From the NCBI GenBank assembly GCA_963930775.1, contig OZ005698.1, positions 5,710,501 through 5,774,500 on the forward strand: a DNA stretch of 64,000 bases, read 5' to 3'. The position numbers and the translations under genes are program-made. A model generated the notes under the pieces. It did not search any database. It was not told the DNA's origin and was given only the letters and a program-made list of their open reading frames with translations. Shown here one piece after another: positions 46,129 to 57,179 of the stretch; the first letter of the stretch is position 1; every line of letters starts with the position of its first letter. The stretch is from Cliona cf. orientalis. Taxonomy: Eukaryota > Porifera > Demospongiae > Clionaida > Clionaidae.

Positions 46129-48701
46129 ATGGAGGTAGACTGTGTGAAAGTGTCTTCTCGTTCAGGAGGCGATATTGTATACATGGACCTGGAAGAAGAT
46201 GGAAATCTCCTCTTAGAATCTCTACAAGCGCAATTCGAAGGTGCTACAGGCTTATGCTACTCTTTTGAGAACGGATTTCGCTCCGTGAGGGTTCAAAATC
46301 GAACGCTGTTGCAACCAAAAGCAGGGTGGCAGGAGACTGTTTATTTTGTCGTTACTAGCGCTATCTCTACCGGAGAGTCACCCTCTGGAGCTTTTTGTCG
46401 TAGGCCTAGCAGTGATATCAAAGTTGAAGCAGCTGCAGTTGATAATCTGCCTACAGCTGGCTCACCGTTAGTATCGAGTCCCCAAGAGACTAAAGAGGAC
46501 ACTAAAAATGCAACAGGTGAGTAAAACAGTCAGCACTTAATAATTTATAAGAAATGGAAGAGTTCATACATGCCTTAAAGTTTGCTTGAGGATAACTATC
46601 AGGTAGCTAATGATGACCATGCTATGCACATGTCTTGTACATTTGTTACAGCACCTCTAAAAAAGAAGGATTTGCGAAAGTATGCAGATAAGTCAGCTGT
46701 TGCTCGAGCTGTTCTTGCTCAATGGAATAGGCTTAACACTGTGATTCGTCGCCAGGTGTATGGTGTGAAGGTATGAGTACAATAAAATTAATATCGTGTA
46801 TGTTCTAATATAGGCGCCGCTCTAATTTAGGCGCCCTTTGAGACCTGCGCAATTTTTTCGGTTATAATTTGAGGTGCCTTTCCGGATATCAACTATTTTT
46901 AGGCGGTGCCTATTTAATTGGAACGTATTGCCACGTGCAATATCACAATACCACTGTATCATCGATTGATCTATCGAGCTAACAGTTAGATGTCGAACAA
47001 AGCTGTCTCTTGCATTTATATGGGCACTTACCTACTGCTTTGATGACTTTCCGGAGTCAGAGACAACCGTTCTGATGGCTACGGTACCAGCAACTCGAGC
47101 ATGATTCAGCGATTAGAGTTAAACTTCCAAAAAGAACTGAAACGAGAACCATATTTTTGTTGCTTTCGCCACTGTCATATTCACTGTCACTAAATAGTAC
47201 TGGTTAGTAATAGTGCTTGAGCTCTGGCAAAACTTCCAGAACAGTTTTAATTGTAGCGCTTAGGCGCCCTTTGACCTGCTCATGAATTTTTCGGTTCTAA
47301 TAGGAGGTACCTGTGCGATCTGGCGCCCTTTGACCTGCTCATGAATTTTTCGGTTCTAATAGGAGGCGCCTGTGCGATCTGTAATTATTTTTTAGGGGCG
47401 CCAAAATTAGAAAGTATACAAATATAATTGTTCATTTTTGTAGTGGCATGGTACTGGTGGTTCGTCTAGGTGTGAAGGCACCACCAAGGAAGATGCAATT
47501 TTAAATATGTCGCTGAGAGAAGGAATCGTCAACAGTGAGGAAGTGAAGTCCTTCTACCGTAAATACACACTAGAGGATGGCAGTATTGTCTGTCTTGACA
47601 GTTCTCTGGCCAGTGAGCATGTCCGACAATGCATCAATGACTTAAAACGACCACGGGCAACGCAAACCCTATTCAAAGGTGGTGGCAAGGTATAATATTA
47701 TTATAATAATATGTTATTACACATGGTGGCATAAATGCATCTTCAAATTCAATTTCAGGACAATGCTGCGAGTGTGGAGACGAAAGTGAATGCGAAGTCA
47801 GATGATACTCCAAGCATTGATGATGAAAGTGAGCCACAAGTGGTTGAATCTAAAGATGTAAGTCGAAAATTAATTGATGCTATCTGAATGTACGTGTACA
47901 TATCACATTGGCCAGTTAATATATTATTTTCATGCTTTAAAATGCAGGGCCTTGAGCATGTGCAAGCAGTTGCAAGTACACCCAAACGAAATACTAGAGG
48001 TGGTAGATCAAGAAAACCAACAGTGGTAAGTTAAAAAAAAAGTATGGGATAAATCGTGTTATTAAATTTATTACATGATTATAGGATTCAGATGATAGTG
48101 CTGATCTTGAGGATACTCGCTGTGAATTTGAGAGAAGAAGGGCACAGAACATGAAACGGAATCTTGACATGCTTCACCAGCTCGGCCTTGTAAGGCTCTT
48201 GATGTGTTATAATTATAGCTACTGTATAGCCGGAAAATTTGGCTTACCGAAACGTCAATTTGGCCGTTCTACCACGGCTCTAGTAGTGACGTCAGTCGTG
48301 TGATTTTTGCATCCCAGGCTTCCCCTCTACATTGAAAAGATTTAAGGAGTGTGGGAACAAAGCTATGTTAACTGTACATTGAATAAGAGAGGGGGAGGGT
48401 CTAGAATACAACAGTCATTACTTAAATACTATGCCATTGTTTCTCAATGCAGAACAAAAAAGTTAACCTCCTTGATGAAGATGCTTATGTGGTTGGCCTC
48501 AGTTTTTTCCCACCATCACTTACATCAAAGCTGAATGTGCAAGTTGTGAAAACAATGGCAACTGCAGCTGGTATTAATCTTCCAAAGAGGCAAAATCTCA
48601 AGGAGACGCTAATTACACTTGGTCGTGAGCTCTACTCAGCTGGGAAAGTTGAATTAAGTAAGAGTGCTGGACTGACACGGTCAGATATTGAACACAAGTA
48701 G
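46129..48701 (+). CDS. Seven-exon protein with a TDP-43 N-terminal-like domain
   Basis: Exons 46129-46516, 46652-46770, 47444-47689, 47759-47857, 47948-48025, 48085-48189 and 48453-48701 all join at GT-AG sites, with phases 1,0,0,0,0,0. They encode 427 residues. The ATG at 46129 gives MEVDCVKV. Residues 5-75 match the TDP-43 N-terminal fold: acidic DLEEDGNLLLESLQAQFEGA, GLCYSFENGFRSVRV, then KAGWQETVYFVV. In TDP-43 this ubiquitin-like domain drives head-to-tail oligomerisation. The rest has no RRM. It contains basic, acidic and low-complexity exons and an unrecognised C-terminal helical domain (exon 7). It may be a scaffold or chromatin/RNA protein; no function is shown. Confidence 0.75.
46795..47430 (+). 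repeat. GGCGCC-rich repeat in intron 2, with a 62 bp tandem duplication
   Basis: The TTAGGCGCCCTTTGA motif recurs through the intron. The unit GGCGCCCTTTGACCTGCTCA...AATAGGAGG is repeated in tandem at about 47267 and 47322. The left and right parts are inverted-related (AATTTAGGCGCC and GGGGCGCCAAAATTAG). It is probably a transposon remnant within the 673 bp intron. Confidence 0.6.
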
Positions 48702-50110
48702 GTAATAGTGACAGTTCGTCTTCTATCACTGCACAAACTGTGTCAATGGCCACCACATAATAATTATGTAGAATCATCATATATTAGCATGTATGTACAA
48801 TGTCTTATCAAACACAGTGGTTAGTGATATCCTATCTCTCTACCCCCCCCCCCCCCCCCGACTATATTATATGGATCCCCGGCTTAAGCTTATGGCTATG
48901 GAGATTATTGTGGAGTGCCAAGATAAGGATATCTGTGGCCATATTATTATGTTTCTTTTATTAGCTTAGCTAGTATTAGAAGATTTCTCAATGCTTTTAT
49001 TCTTTGTGTCGCTCCATTATTAATGGTTATTATTATTATTATCAGACTGAGTATACTATGGAAAATATCTATTGGAAAAAATCCGCTGCTATTACAATAT
49101 TCACACATATTCTTTGGAAAATATCCATGATCACATTAATTTTAGTAGACTATAATATCCAATAATGTTCCACTATAATTCCGATGAATGGAATCCTGAC
49201 CAATATTACAACCATTGGAGGTGGTACAAAATCGATGGAATATTAGCATTGGGAAAGTGGTGGATTATTACAACTTTTACACCAATTATCCATCGAAGTT
49301 CCATTCATTTCCAAAGTATGGACATCGTGATTTCTTTCCTGTGTAGGCTTAACTTACTTCTACAACTTAAATACAAGGGAGAGAAGGGTATAGAATGGTA
49401 TTGAACCAATTTGAATGGGCGTAACATGGCGTACTGAATGGTGGTGGATCGTGAGGGCTGGAGGCTAGCTACATCGCCTAATCTGATATTAGACACTTGA
49501 CTTACTTTTATCCAGATCAGAAGAAAGGAGACAGTACTCATATGAACCCCAGAGAGCATCGCCGAAGTTAATATTAGCATTTATATCATGTCATTATCAA
49601 TCATAAAATGTATTGTATACAATGAAGTAATGATTATTCATAGCTTGTTTTCACTGTATCTCAGTAATGCTGCATAGAACGAGTTGGTTGAAATTGGTAA
49701 AGGGTAATCACACCTGCTGGTTTCAGTACTGTTGACCAGGAGTGGCAATTTTGAACAGGTAAGAGTCGACAGACAAAAAGGCTCGATTTGGCCGATAATA
49801 ATTGTACTGCATGTGTATGTACAGCCGATAATACCAGGTGGTTATCGATAATACAGGCCAGCGAACAGGAGTTTCGAGAGATCACTGTACCGTGTCTGCT
49901 ATTCTAAGGTACATTATTTTTATATCAGTGTGTAGAGCTCCATAAGACCAGTCTGTAGGTCTTTAAAGTAGAGTCTAGAACCGTTCCTACTTGGAGTTAC
50001 GCCCGGAGGCGAAAAACATGGCCGATAGTCGAGGTTTTACGCTAATGCAACAGCTGGTATACTATGAATGCGGTCTAAATTCTACTCAATGCTGAGAAAA
50101 CAACTATTCA
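48702..50110. other. No gene seen; C-run and an inverted-end remnant
   Basis: A run of 17 C lies at 48843-48859. Between 49790 and 50048 is an element fragment with GGCCGATAATA phrases and the GGCCGATAGTCGAGGTTTTA end that mirrors 41963. I found no coding exon with a recognisable domain. Confidence 0.4.
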
Positions 50111-50531
50111 TTAGGCCATAGTAATAAAATTACCAGTTTCTCAGACCCGCCCGCTTCCTCTTTTTGACTTTCAGCTCACTTTTTTTATTTTTAGGTCAAA
50201 GGTCAAGCTGATCACGTGATCGCACCTTTGACCTCGTGTGTGCAAGAAGTAGCTAATAATTGCTAGCTGCTAGTCCAGTTGTTAGCTAGCTACGATGTTT
50301 GTACTGGTGACCGACTAAAAGGAGTGTCCATAAGGTTCCAGAGAACATAATTTTGATTGATATTCACAGTCGGGTAAGGCTATGATAGGATCATGAACCT
50401 TTTTGTGCATGCAGTTGATAAGATTCATTGATCCTATGGCACAAAAAATTAAAAAAAATCGTCGCCCTCCTGCATGCTGTGAAAGCTTCTATGTGTCTGA
50501 GAAACCAGTTATTTTATTACCATGGCCTTAT
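50111..50531. mobile_element. MITE-like element with AGGCCATAGTAATAAAAT ends
   Basis: Ends TTAGGCCATAGTAATAAAAT and complement (TAAGGCCATGGTAATAAAAT inverted), followed by AGTTTCTCAGAC-like bases, give 36 bp arms around about 420 bp. The interior has no gene. Confidence 0.75.
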
Positions 50532-51295
50532 GCATCAATATTTTGATATAGTGTTTATAAGGCACTGAACTTTGTATCTGCTGAAAAGAACAATATTCAT
50601 GCATCTTGCCTAATTTCTGATTTCTACTCCATGTGTTCTCTTATAGCAGACAAAACAGGAATAAAGAAGTACATTATAACATTGATAACAGAACGTTCAG
50701 AGAATGAGAATGACGTTGGAGTGGTTAATAACAACAAAAAGGTACACAGGAAAGTCTCCATCAAACCACCAGTAAATAAACAACACAAGCCCAACAAAAA
50801 GCCAGCTGTTAAGAAGTATAGCTAAGAAGTATGTGTACAATAATGTAGGTTGGGGCAGTTACATAATGTAGCAAGTAGTTTCATCCTTGCTTTATTTGCA
50901 ACCAAGTGACAAGTTTGTGAAGGAGCTAGGATCACTATCAAAAGTTCTACCTGAGCCAAACTCTGCAGCTCAAGCTTAACACTCTCTCAGTGGGAGATGA
51001 ATCCCAGTCCAGGAACTTAAGTCCTAGTCTTCAGGTGATGCCCATTAATTTATACCATGCAGGCACACAATGCCCTATCCCAACTGCACTTTCACCTAAA
51101 TAGCAGGAGATGTAAAGTAGTGGTCAATAAAAAAAGTTAATGCTCTCTTTGTGTCTTCATGATCATAGAACACTCCAGGCAGGTGCGAAAAACGGTATGT
51201 GTACATTCACACCATGCGGGACAGAATGTGTACGCTATCTAAAATAAATAAATATATAAAACGAAATGGTTAAGTTAACACTAGCTACAAATTAA

Positions 51296-51675
51296 ACACT
51301 AAGTAGAAAAAAAAGATTTCTTGCGCGAAAAATGTTTCGGGAATTGGGAGCACTTGGGGAGATAATTTTTGTATGGGCACGCAGAATGGATCGAAACATG
51401 AAATTTGACATGAGAAATTTTTGATTCATGCCTTAGAATTAAAGTTACGGCCCTTTGAAGTTTCCCTATATGTTTGTATAGGAAGAGTAACATTTGCAAT
51501 GTTTTCCGCCCACGCTCTACGTGAGGGGCGGGGCCACGCGCACACCGAGATGTGACGACCTTTACCCAATTTGGTCAAAATTGGAATATAAGCTGTCTGC
51601 TTGCATTGTATGGCTCTACTAAGCGTCCAGCTTGACTATGTGGCTGTTTCCGGACAATTTTTTTCTGTTTAGTGT
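51296..51675 (+). mobile_element. Repeat M2, copy 3
   Basis: It begins ACACTAAGTAGAAAAAAAAG and ends TTTCTGTTTAGTGT. The interior shares the CG-rich block CTACGTGAGGGGCGGGGCC. It is followed by an A-rich run of AAACAAAAAC units. It is in the same orientation as the copies at 27941 and 28353. Confidence 0.85.
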
Positions 51676-52375
51676 TCTGGTCTCCTTGAAATAAACAAAA
51701 ACAAAAACAAAAGACAAAACATAAACAAACAACAAAATGACGCATATATGGTAAGGTGTGAAGGTTGCAAACAATTGACACAAGGTAAGAAGCAGCCATG
51801 TGGTTATATGTATATCTTCTGTTTGCTCCTGTGGATAAGCTACTCTTTCTTGTTACTCTCTCTTCACTAGGTGCTTTTTGCACTACTGTCTATACCTCTA
51901 CAACTGCTCAAAAACTCACTCTGATGGTAGCTTACTGCATTTGTGATACTGCTGACTGTTGAGCCACGGCTACCAAAAAGTATACTTCAGTGTTAAGAAA
52001 GCAGCTTAAGGAGATACAAGGGAGAAAGAGTAAGCGTGTGTGTGTGTGCATGCTAAAGCTCTGTTATAACTGTAAGATGAAGGATAGATTGTGATACAAA
52101 TAGCCACTGATTTTCTCAGAGCAATGCCACCTCATCTAGAGTAATGAGGGGTAATTCCGGACGAAGTCGGTTTACGGACAATTAGAGAAAAGATATTTTC
52201 TATACGGTATATTATTCCACGTGTTTAACTCTAATGAGCTAGTAGACTGGTTTGAGGCTGCCTGTGTACTCAGCGAATTCAGTAAGTTGACCGTTCTTTT
52301 TTTTTTGGAAGTACGAAGCTCTTTATTGTTTGGTATATACGTAACTGTGTATATTTAGATAATTTCTGAGATAAG
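51676..52375. other. A-rich and non-coding stretch before the Tigger-like gene
   Basis: No gene recognised. The segment may contain the 5' end of the Tigger-like element; I could not identify matching inverted ends. Confidence 0.35.
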
Positions 52376-54473
52376 ATGGCTATGAAAAAGAATCCACCTA
52401 AACTGCCAAAGTCTTCTAAATCATTTGGATACACACAAGACGACTTTGAAGTAGCTGTATCAAAAGTTAAGTGTAAGGAATGAAGTTTTCGTCAAGCAGA
52501 AGCAAGATATGGAGTACCACGTAGTACTTTAAGTGATCATGTTTGTGGCAAAGTTTCAAGTACTAGGAGGGGGCCACCAACAACACTTACCTCCGCAGAA
52601 GAGAATATGCTTGTCCATTGGGCGATTGAGATGGCTGCAATAGGTTATGGCCGAACTCATGAACAGTTATATCTAACTGTGAAGGTGATGTTAGATAAAG
52701 ATGGTCGTGCCAACCCATTCAGACAGAATATGCCTGGGAAAGACTGGTGGTATGCGTTCCTAAAGCGTCATCCAGAGATCTCTCAAAGAACTCAAGAAGT
52801 TTTACAGAAGTCACGTGTGTACTGCTGTACACCTGCCGTAATTGAGAAGTGGTTCAGTGATTTTGAGTTTTGTTGTTCTCAATGGTATTAAGAATCAGTC
52901 AAGGCAAATATGGAATGCTGATGAATCTGGATTTCTGTTGTGCCCCAAGATATCCAGAGTAATCGCAATGAGAAATCAGAAGCATGTTTACAGTGTGCGC
53001 TCCGACCGCAACTGTCAGATTACTACACTTGCCGCTGCTAATGCATTGGGAAATGCAATCCCACCGATGCATAATATTTATCCTGGCAAGCGTGCCCCAC
53101 GATCCAATCTCTTGAAAGGCTGTGTTGATGGAGCGCACTATGAAAGATCTGACAAAGGGTGGATGACAACCAAACTCTTTTATGGGTGGCTTGCTAACCA
53201 CGTTTCCAAGCAGTTACCTCCTGAGCACCCAGTACTGTTATTAGTGGATGGACATTCTACTCATATTGATGTTGAAGTGTCAAAGTTCTGCTCCCAAAAT
53301 GGAATCCTCCTTTTATTACTTGCCTCTACACTCACTTCATGTTTTGCAGCCTTTGGATGTAGGATTTTTCGGCTCACTAAAGAGAAGTTGGCAGAAAGCA
53401 GTGTCGGAGTATCAGCTCAAGAACATTGGTGCTGCAGTAAACAAGGACACATTTGCTAGTGTGTTTAAGGATGCCTGGACCAGCACTGTCAAAATGCAAA
53501 CCATTATCCATTCCTTTGAGAAGGCAGGCATATGTCCTCTGAACAAAGAGAAAGTGCTCAATGGTGATAGGCTTGGGTCTTCTAAGCTCTATAAGGATAG
53601 TATTAGTCCTACATTGGATATTTCGCCAGCACCTACCACCACTTCCGAGTCTGATCTCTCTCCTGAATAGCCGCTCCTACAGAGGGCAAGGCCCACCACA
53701 CACACTTCCCAGTCACTGCAGGCCATGGAGGTTCTAATGGAACCGGAAACTGAAAAGAAGTACGAGAGAAGATATGAAGAAGGGTATGATGTGGTAGACA
53801 AGGATGAACTGTATAAAGTATGGCTCCAATTCAAGAACTTATCTCTAAATGTTGGAAGTGAAGTCGCACACACATTGACCTATGACAATTCAGCTTCTGA
53901 CGGTAGTAAGGCCTGCACAGATTCTACATCGCTAAGGAGAAGGGAAGTGTCTCCAGCTTTAGTTGAAGTTCTTATATATCCTAAGCCAGTACAGAAGAAG
54001 AAACAAGAGAATCGGCTTTCTCTACCAAAGCACTTGAGTTTGAATCAGAGATCGAATACCTGGCAGAGAAACGGCAGAAGAAACAAGATGAAGAGGATGC
54101 CAAGGAGAAAAGGAAGGCTGTCAGTGAACGTTTAGCTAAGAAGCTGCAAAGGGAGGCACTACTGAAATGGACAGCTACTGCAAATGGACGTGGTCGTGGT
54201 TGCGGGCAGGGTCAAGGACAAGGCTGTGGCCGGGGTCAGGATAACTGCCCTTCTTCAGATGCAGATGTGGAGTCTGATACATGCAGTAGTGCAAGTAGTG
54301 GATCAGTTGTGCAATGCCCAAAGTGTGGTGGAGCTGAGGATGATGACTCTCTGGTGAACCGAGGGTAGCTTGTGATTTATGTGATGCTTGGTATCATGTC
54401 ATGTGCACTTCTATTCCTCCTGAGGACCACAACAGACTTGCTGATGTCCATTGGGTGTGTGAAAACTGTTGAC
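52376..54473 (+). pseudogene. Broken Tigger/Jerky-like (CENP-B) transposase with a C-terminal PHD finger
   Basis: The N-terminus starts near MAMKKNPPKL. A psq-type helix-turn-helix (FRQAEARYGVPRSTLSDHV) follows an in-frame TGA at 52482. Next is a CENP-B-type region to 52860. The catalytic core reads IWNADESGF (52911), LLLVDGHSTHID (53234) and, in another frame, QPLDVGFFGSLKRSW (about 53349), the usual DDD pattern. Frames shift near 52866, near 53305 and before the tail. The tail is CPKCGGAEDDD (54317), then CDLCDAWYHVMCTSIPPE and WVCENC (54370-54473), a PHD finger of C4HC3 type. A Gly/Arg/Gln run precedes it. It is dead as a transposase; only pieces are readable. Confidence 0.8.
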
Positions 54474-54808
54474 ATCTGTTGTTTTGTTACTGTCTGATTT
54501 TAGACTCCTGTGTCTGAAAACTGCCCTTAATTTGGAAATTTATTACATAATTGTGTATAGTTGAAAAGAATATTTCTTTTCCTTGATCCTTTTATGTGAA
54601 TGCCTAATGGGAAAGGGTGGTTATGGAGGGTAGATTGGGTGACTAAAGATATGCAGCTTGTAGATATCTCCCCATTTATTTAAGTGTCTGGTAATTGCCA
54701 CCAATACTCTATTTGCCTGAGGAAGAAAGCTACAGTGAATTTGCACCAGCCAAGATTGTTGAACCTAAGAAGCCTTTAGATAGCTATACTATACAGTAAA
54801 AGTGAAAG
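54474..54808. other. Non-coding stretch after the Tigger-like copy
   Basis: AT-rich sequence with no family match. A short Glu- and Pro-rich frame near 54715-54798 ends before the next ATG. Confidence 0.35.
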
Positions 54809-57179
54809 ATGGCACAAGTCCACAAAGGGAAGGTTGTAGGCTTCAGGAATAAGGCTGAAATTGAGAAGCTGATGCAGGATTTAGATGCACAATATGATAA
54901 TGAACAAGAAGCAGCAGTCAAGGAGAGCAAGGCACAGTGTTACTGTTATGTTATGATAATGGCACATGCAACTAGCTTTTAACAAACGTGTAAGAGAAAG
55001 ATATACATGTACAGATACAATGTCATGCATTTTGCATTTATACATGTACATTTACCTTATCTTATAAATTTTAACTTGGCTATTTAATTTCTTTAGTATA
55101 AAGCTGTACAGAAAGTGATAAAGGCCATGTTGGATCCAACTGGACAGAAGAAGACTAGACAAGGTAATTAAAAAAGTGTATGCAGTTTTTGATGTGTACA
55201 TGTATGTACAAATGTACATAAACAGTAGCTCTCTCTCACTCTCTCTCTCTCTCTACATCTCTAAATCCATCATTTATTGCCACAGCTTCGAAAATAGTGA
55301 ATTCACTCAATCGTAAGTTGATGCTAAGACAGTGAGTGATGGTCGAACAAAAGCGTAGAGAGTCTCTGCAAAGATCTAGTTCTCTGGCGATCAAGGAAGT
55401 GATAGACCTCGTTCAGTTTCACACCTGCAACAAGTGCTCAATCAGCTTCGTGTGAACAGTCAGTGTACTTGATAGCAAGTAAATGTCTACCAGGATTGAA
55501 TAGTCAAGCAGAAGAGCAGAAAGTCTCGAAAAAAAAAAACAAAACAACAAAGCGACGACTTGGAAACCTAGTTAAACTTAGCACTTGCTCGATCTTTGTC
55601 TTGCACCGGCAAACGTTTGTGCAGTGGGCAGAGCAATGTGGAACAGAACATAATCTGGGATGGGATGGAACGGGATGGAAATGTAGCAAACAGTGAACAG
55701 CAAGCGGAATGGGCTCATGTGCTTAGTGACGGGGCGGAACGGGCCAGAAACATCAATGTTTTTTTATCCCTACCAGGGTTCTATCTAGAAATTTTGGTTT
55801 GGGGTGGAAGGGGGCGTGGCACTTTCACGCACAGTCCCCTCCTCCAAACCATCAAGTATTAGTTAGACACTGTTTAGGAGGTTTCTGTGTGGTTTAGAAG
55901 ACTGAAGGACTCCATAATATACAATCCCGAGCGAAGCGAGGGTTCTATAAGAGCCCTGAGGTCTTCTAGATCACATAGAAACTGACTAAACAGTGTCTAA
56001 CAAGTTTAGATTATATAGATTTGTATTGCTAGAGCCAGTGGGCAAAACTTGGTAGGTGACTATGAAAATCTTGTAGATGACCATGAGATATAGATACCTG
56101 TCAGTAGCCAATCAAATTGCAGTATTTGTACATGTTGCAGCTATGATCTAGTGCGTTTTAGGTATAATATGTATGCTCTTTGACATAATTCAGAAGAATG
56201 TTATTGCTACTCTTCTTTGGGGGAGAAGCTGGGTGCTTTGGGGGGGAAGCTTCCCCCCTGCCCCCCCCTATGGATAGAACCCTGCAGGCTACTGTATACT
56301 GACTGAATGTTTATGTACAGCCACAGTATTAACATAAATCAATAGTACAAGCAGGGTGGCTCGCTTCGCTCGCCCCCCTGCTGCACTTGATCGTCGTATC
56401 TTTGCATGTAGAAATACACAAAAGAGTTGAATGTATATATGAGCCATGTTGTAGCAGTTTTTTTGATATTGACAATCCAAGTTGAGGCTGCCTTAACAGT
56501 CCCGAGTATGTACATGTAAAATGTATTAACGTATGATCCAATTTAACGCAATAAATTAGCATTTTACGAATTCTCATAACGTTTATATATGGAGCGATTG
56601 ACGACCTTTACCAGAAAAATGCGTAATTTTCAAAATTGAAATTATTTTTTGGCATGCGTAGTATTAGATTAAGTACGGTACCAACTTTATAGAAAAACAA
56701 AGGCAAGACATGGCTGAGATTACCGTATTTCTTCTAAAAAATTTGGCATGAAAATAATAATATTGCTTTAGCTTCACCGAATTTTTAGAGGTTAATATTC
56801 AACATTCTGTCTGCATGTGCATTCCATTCCTGTTTATAGCATATACGCATGACGACCTTTGGCGAAAATTAGAGACTATTTTCAATCATTCGGTAAAGGG
56901 TGCTGAATAATTAGAAGGGCCGAATTTTAGAAGAAATACGATATTATCACAAAGAGTATCTATTAACAATAAACACTACCAACTAGTAGTAGCACCTTCC
57001 ACCTCTATAAATTGAGGTATAACTTTTCTTAAATATCCTTTTTTAAGTCTATGTTCTATGTATTTCAGAGGCAACTCAATTAACAACATTATCTGGATGG
57101 ACGAGTATACAGTACAGATGGAGAGCCACTGAGGATACCCTTGTCGAAAGCATGGAGAAGCACCTTGACCCAAACCAAG
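54809..57179 (+). CDS. Possible small-exon gene, hypothetical
   Basis: Three pieces: an ATG exon from 54809 (MAQVHKGKVVGFRNKAEIEK), 55097-55163 (YKAVQKVIKAMLDPTGQKK) and 57069-57179 (TTLSGWTSIQYRWRATEDTL). The second and third join in phase at GT-AG sites. The first joins the second only if the donor is GC (AAG|GCACAG, near 54929) or another unidentified site. The protein is charged and helical at first; no domain is recognised. The 3' end is not found. I rate the second and third exons as likely related and the whole gene as uncertain. Confidence 0.35.
55857..56082. repeat. Dispersed repeat R5, copy 2
   Basis: It is the reverse complement of 14950-15186 and contains GAGCGAAGCGAGGGTTCTAT and TGTATTGCTAGAGCCAGTGG. 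Like copy 1 it can fold, because CTGTGTGGTTTAGAAG pairs with its partner downstream. Confidence 0.7.
56721..56943. mobile_element. MITE M3, second copy
   Basis: Same orientation and near-identical sequence to 24347-24566: TACCGTATTTCTTCTAAAAA at the left end and TAGAAGAAATACGATA at the right. The core CATTCTGTCTGC is shared. Confidence 0.8.

Noticed and set aside
50631-50825. Lys-rich ORF of 64 codons
   Set aside because: Too short and of low complexity; no start, splice or homology support.
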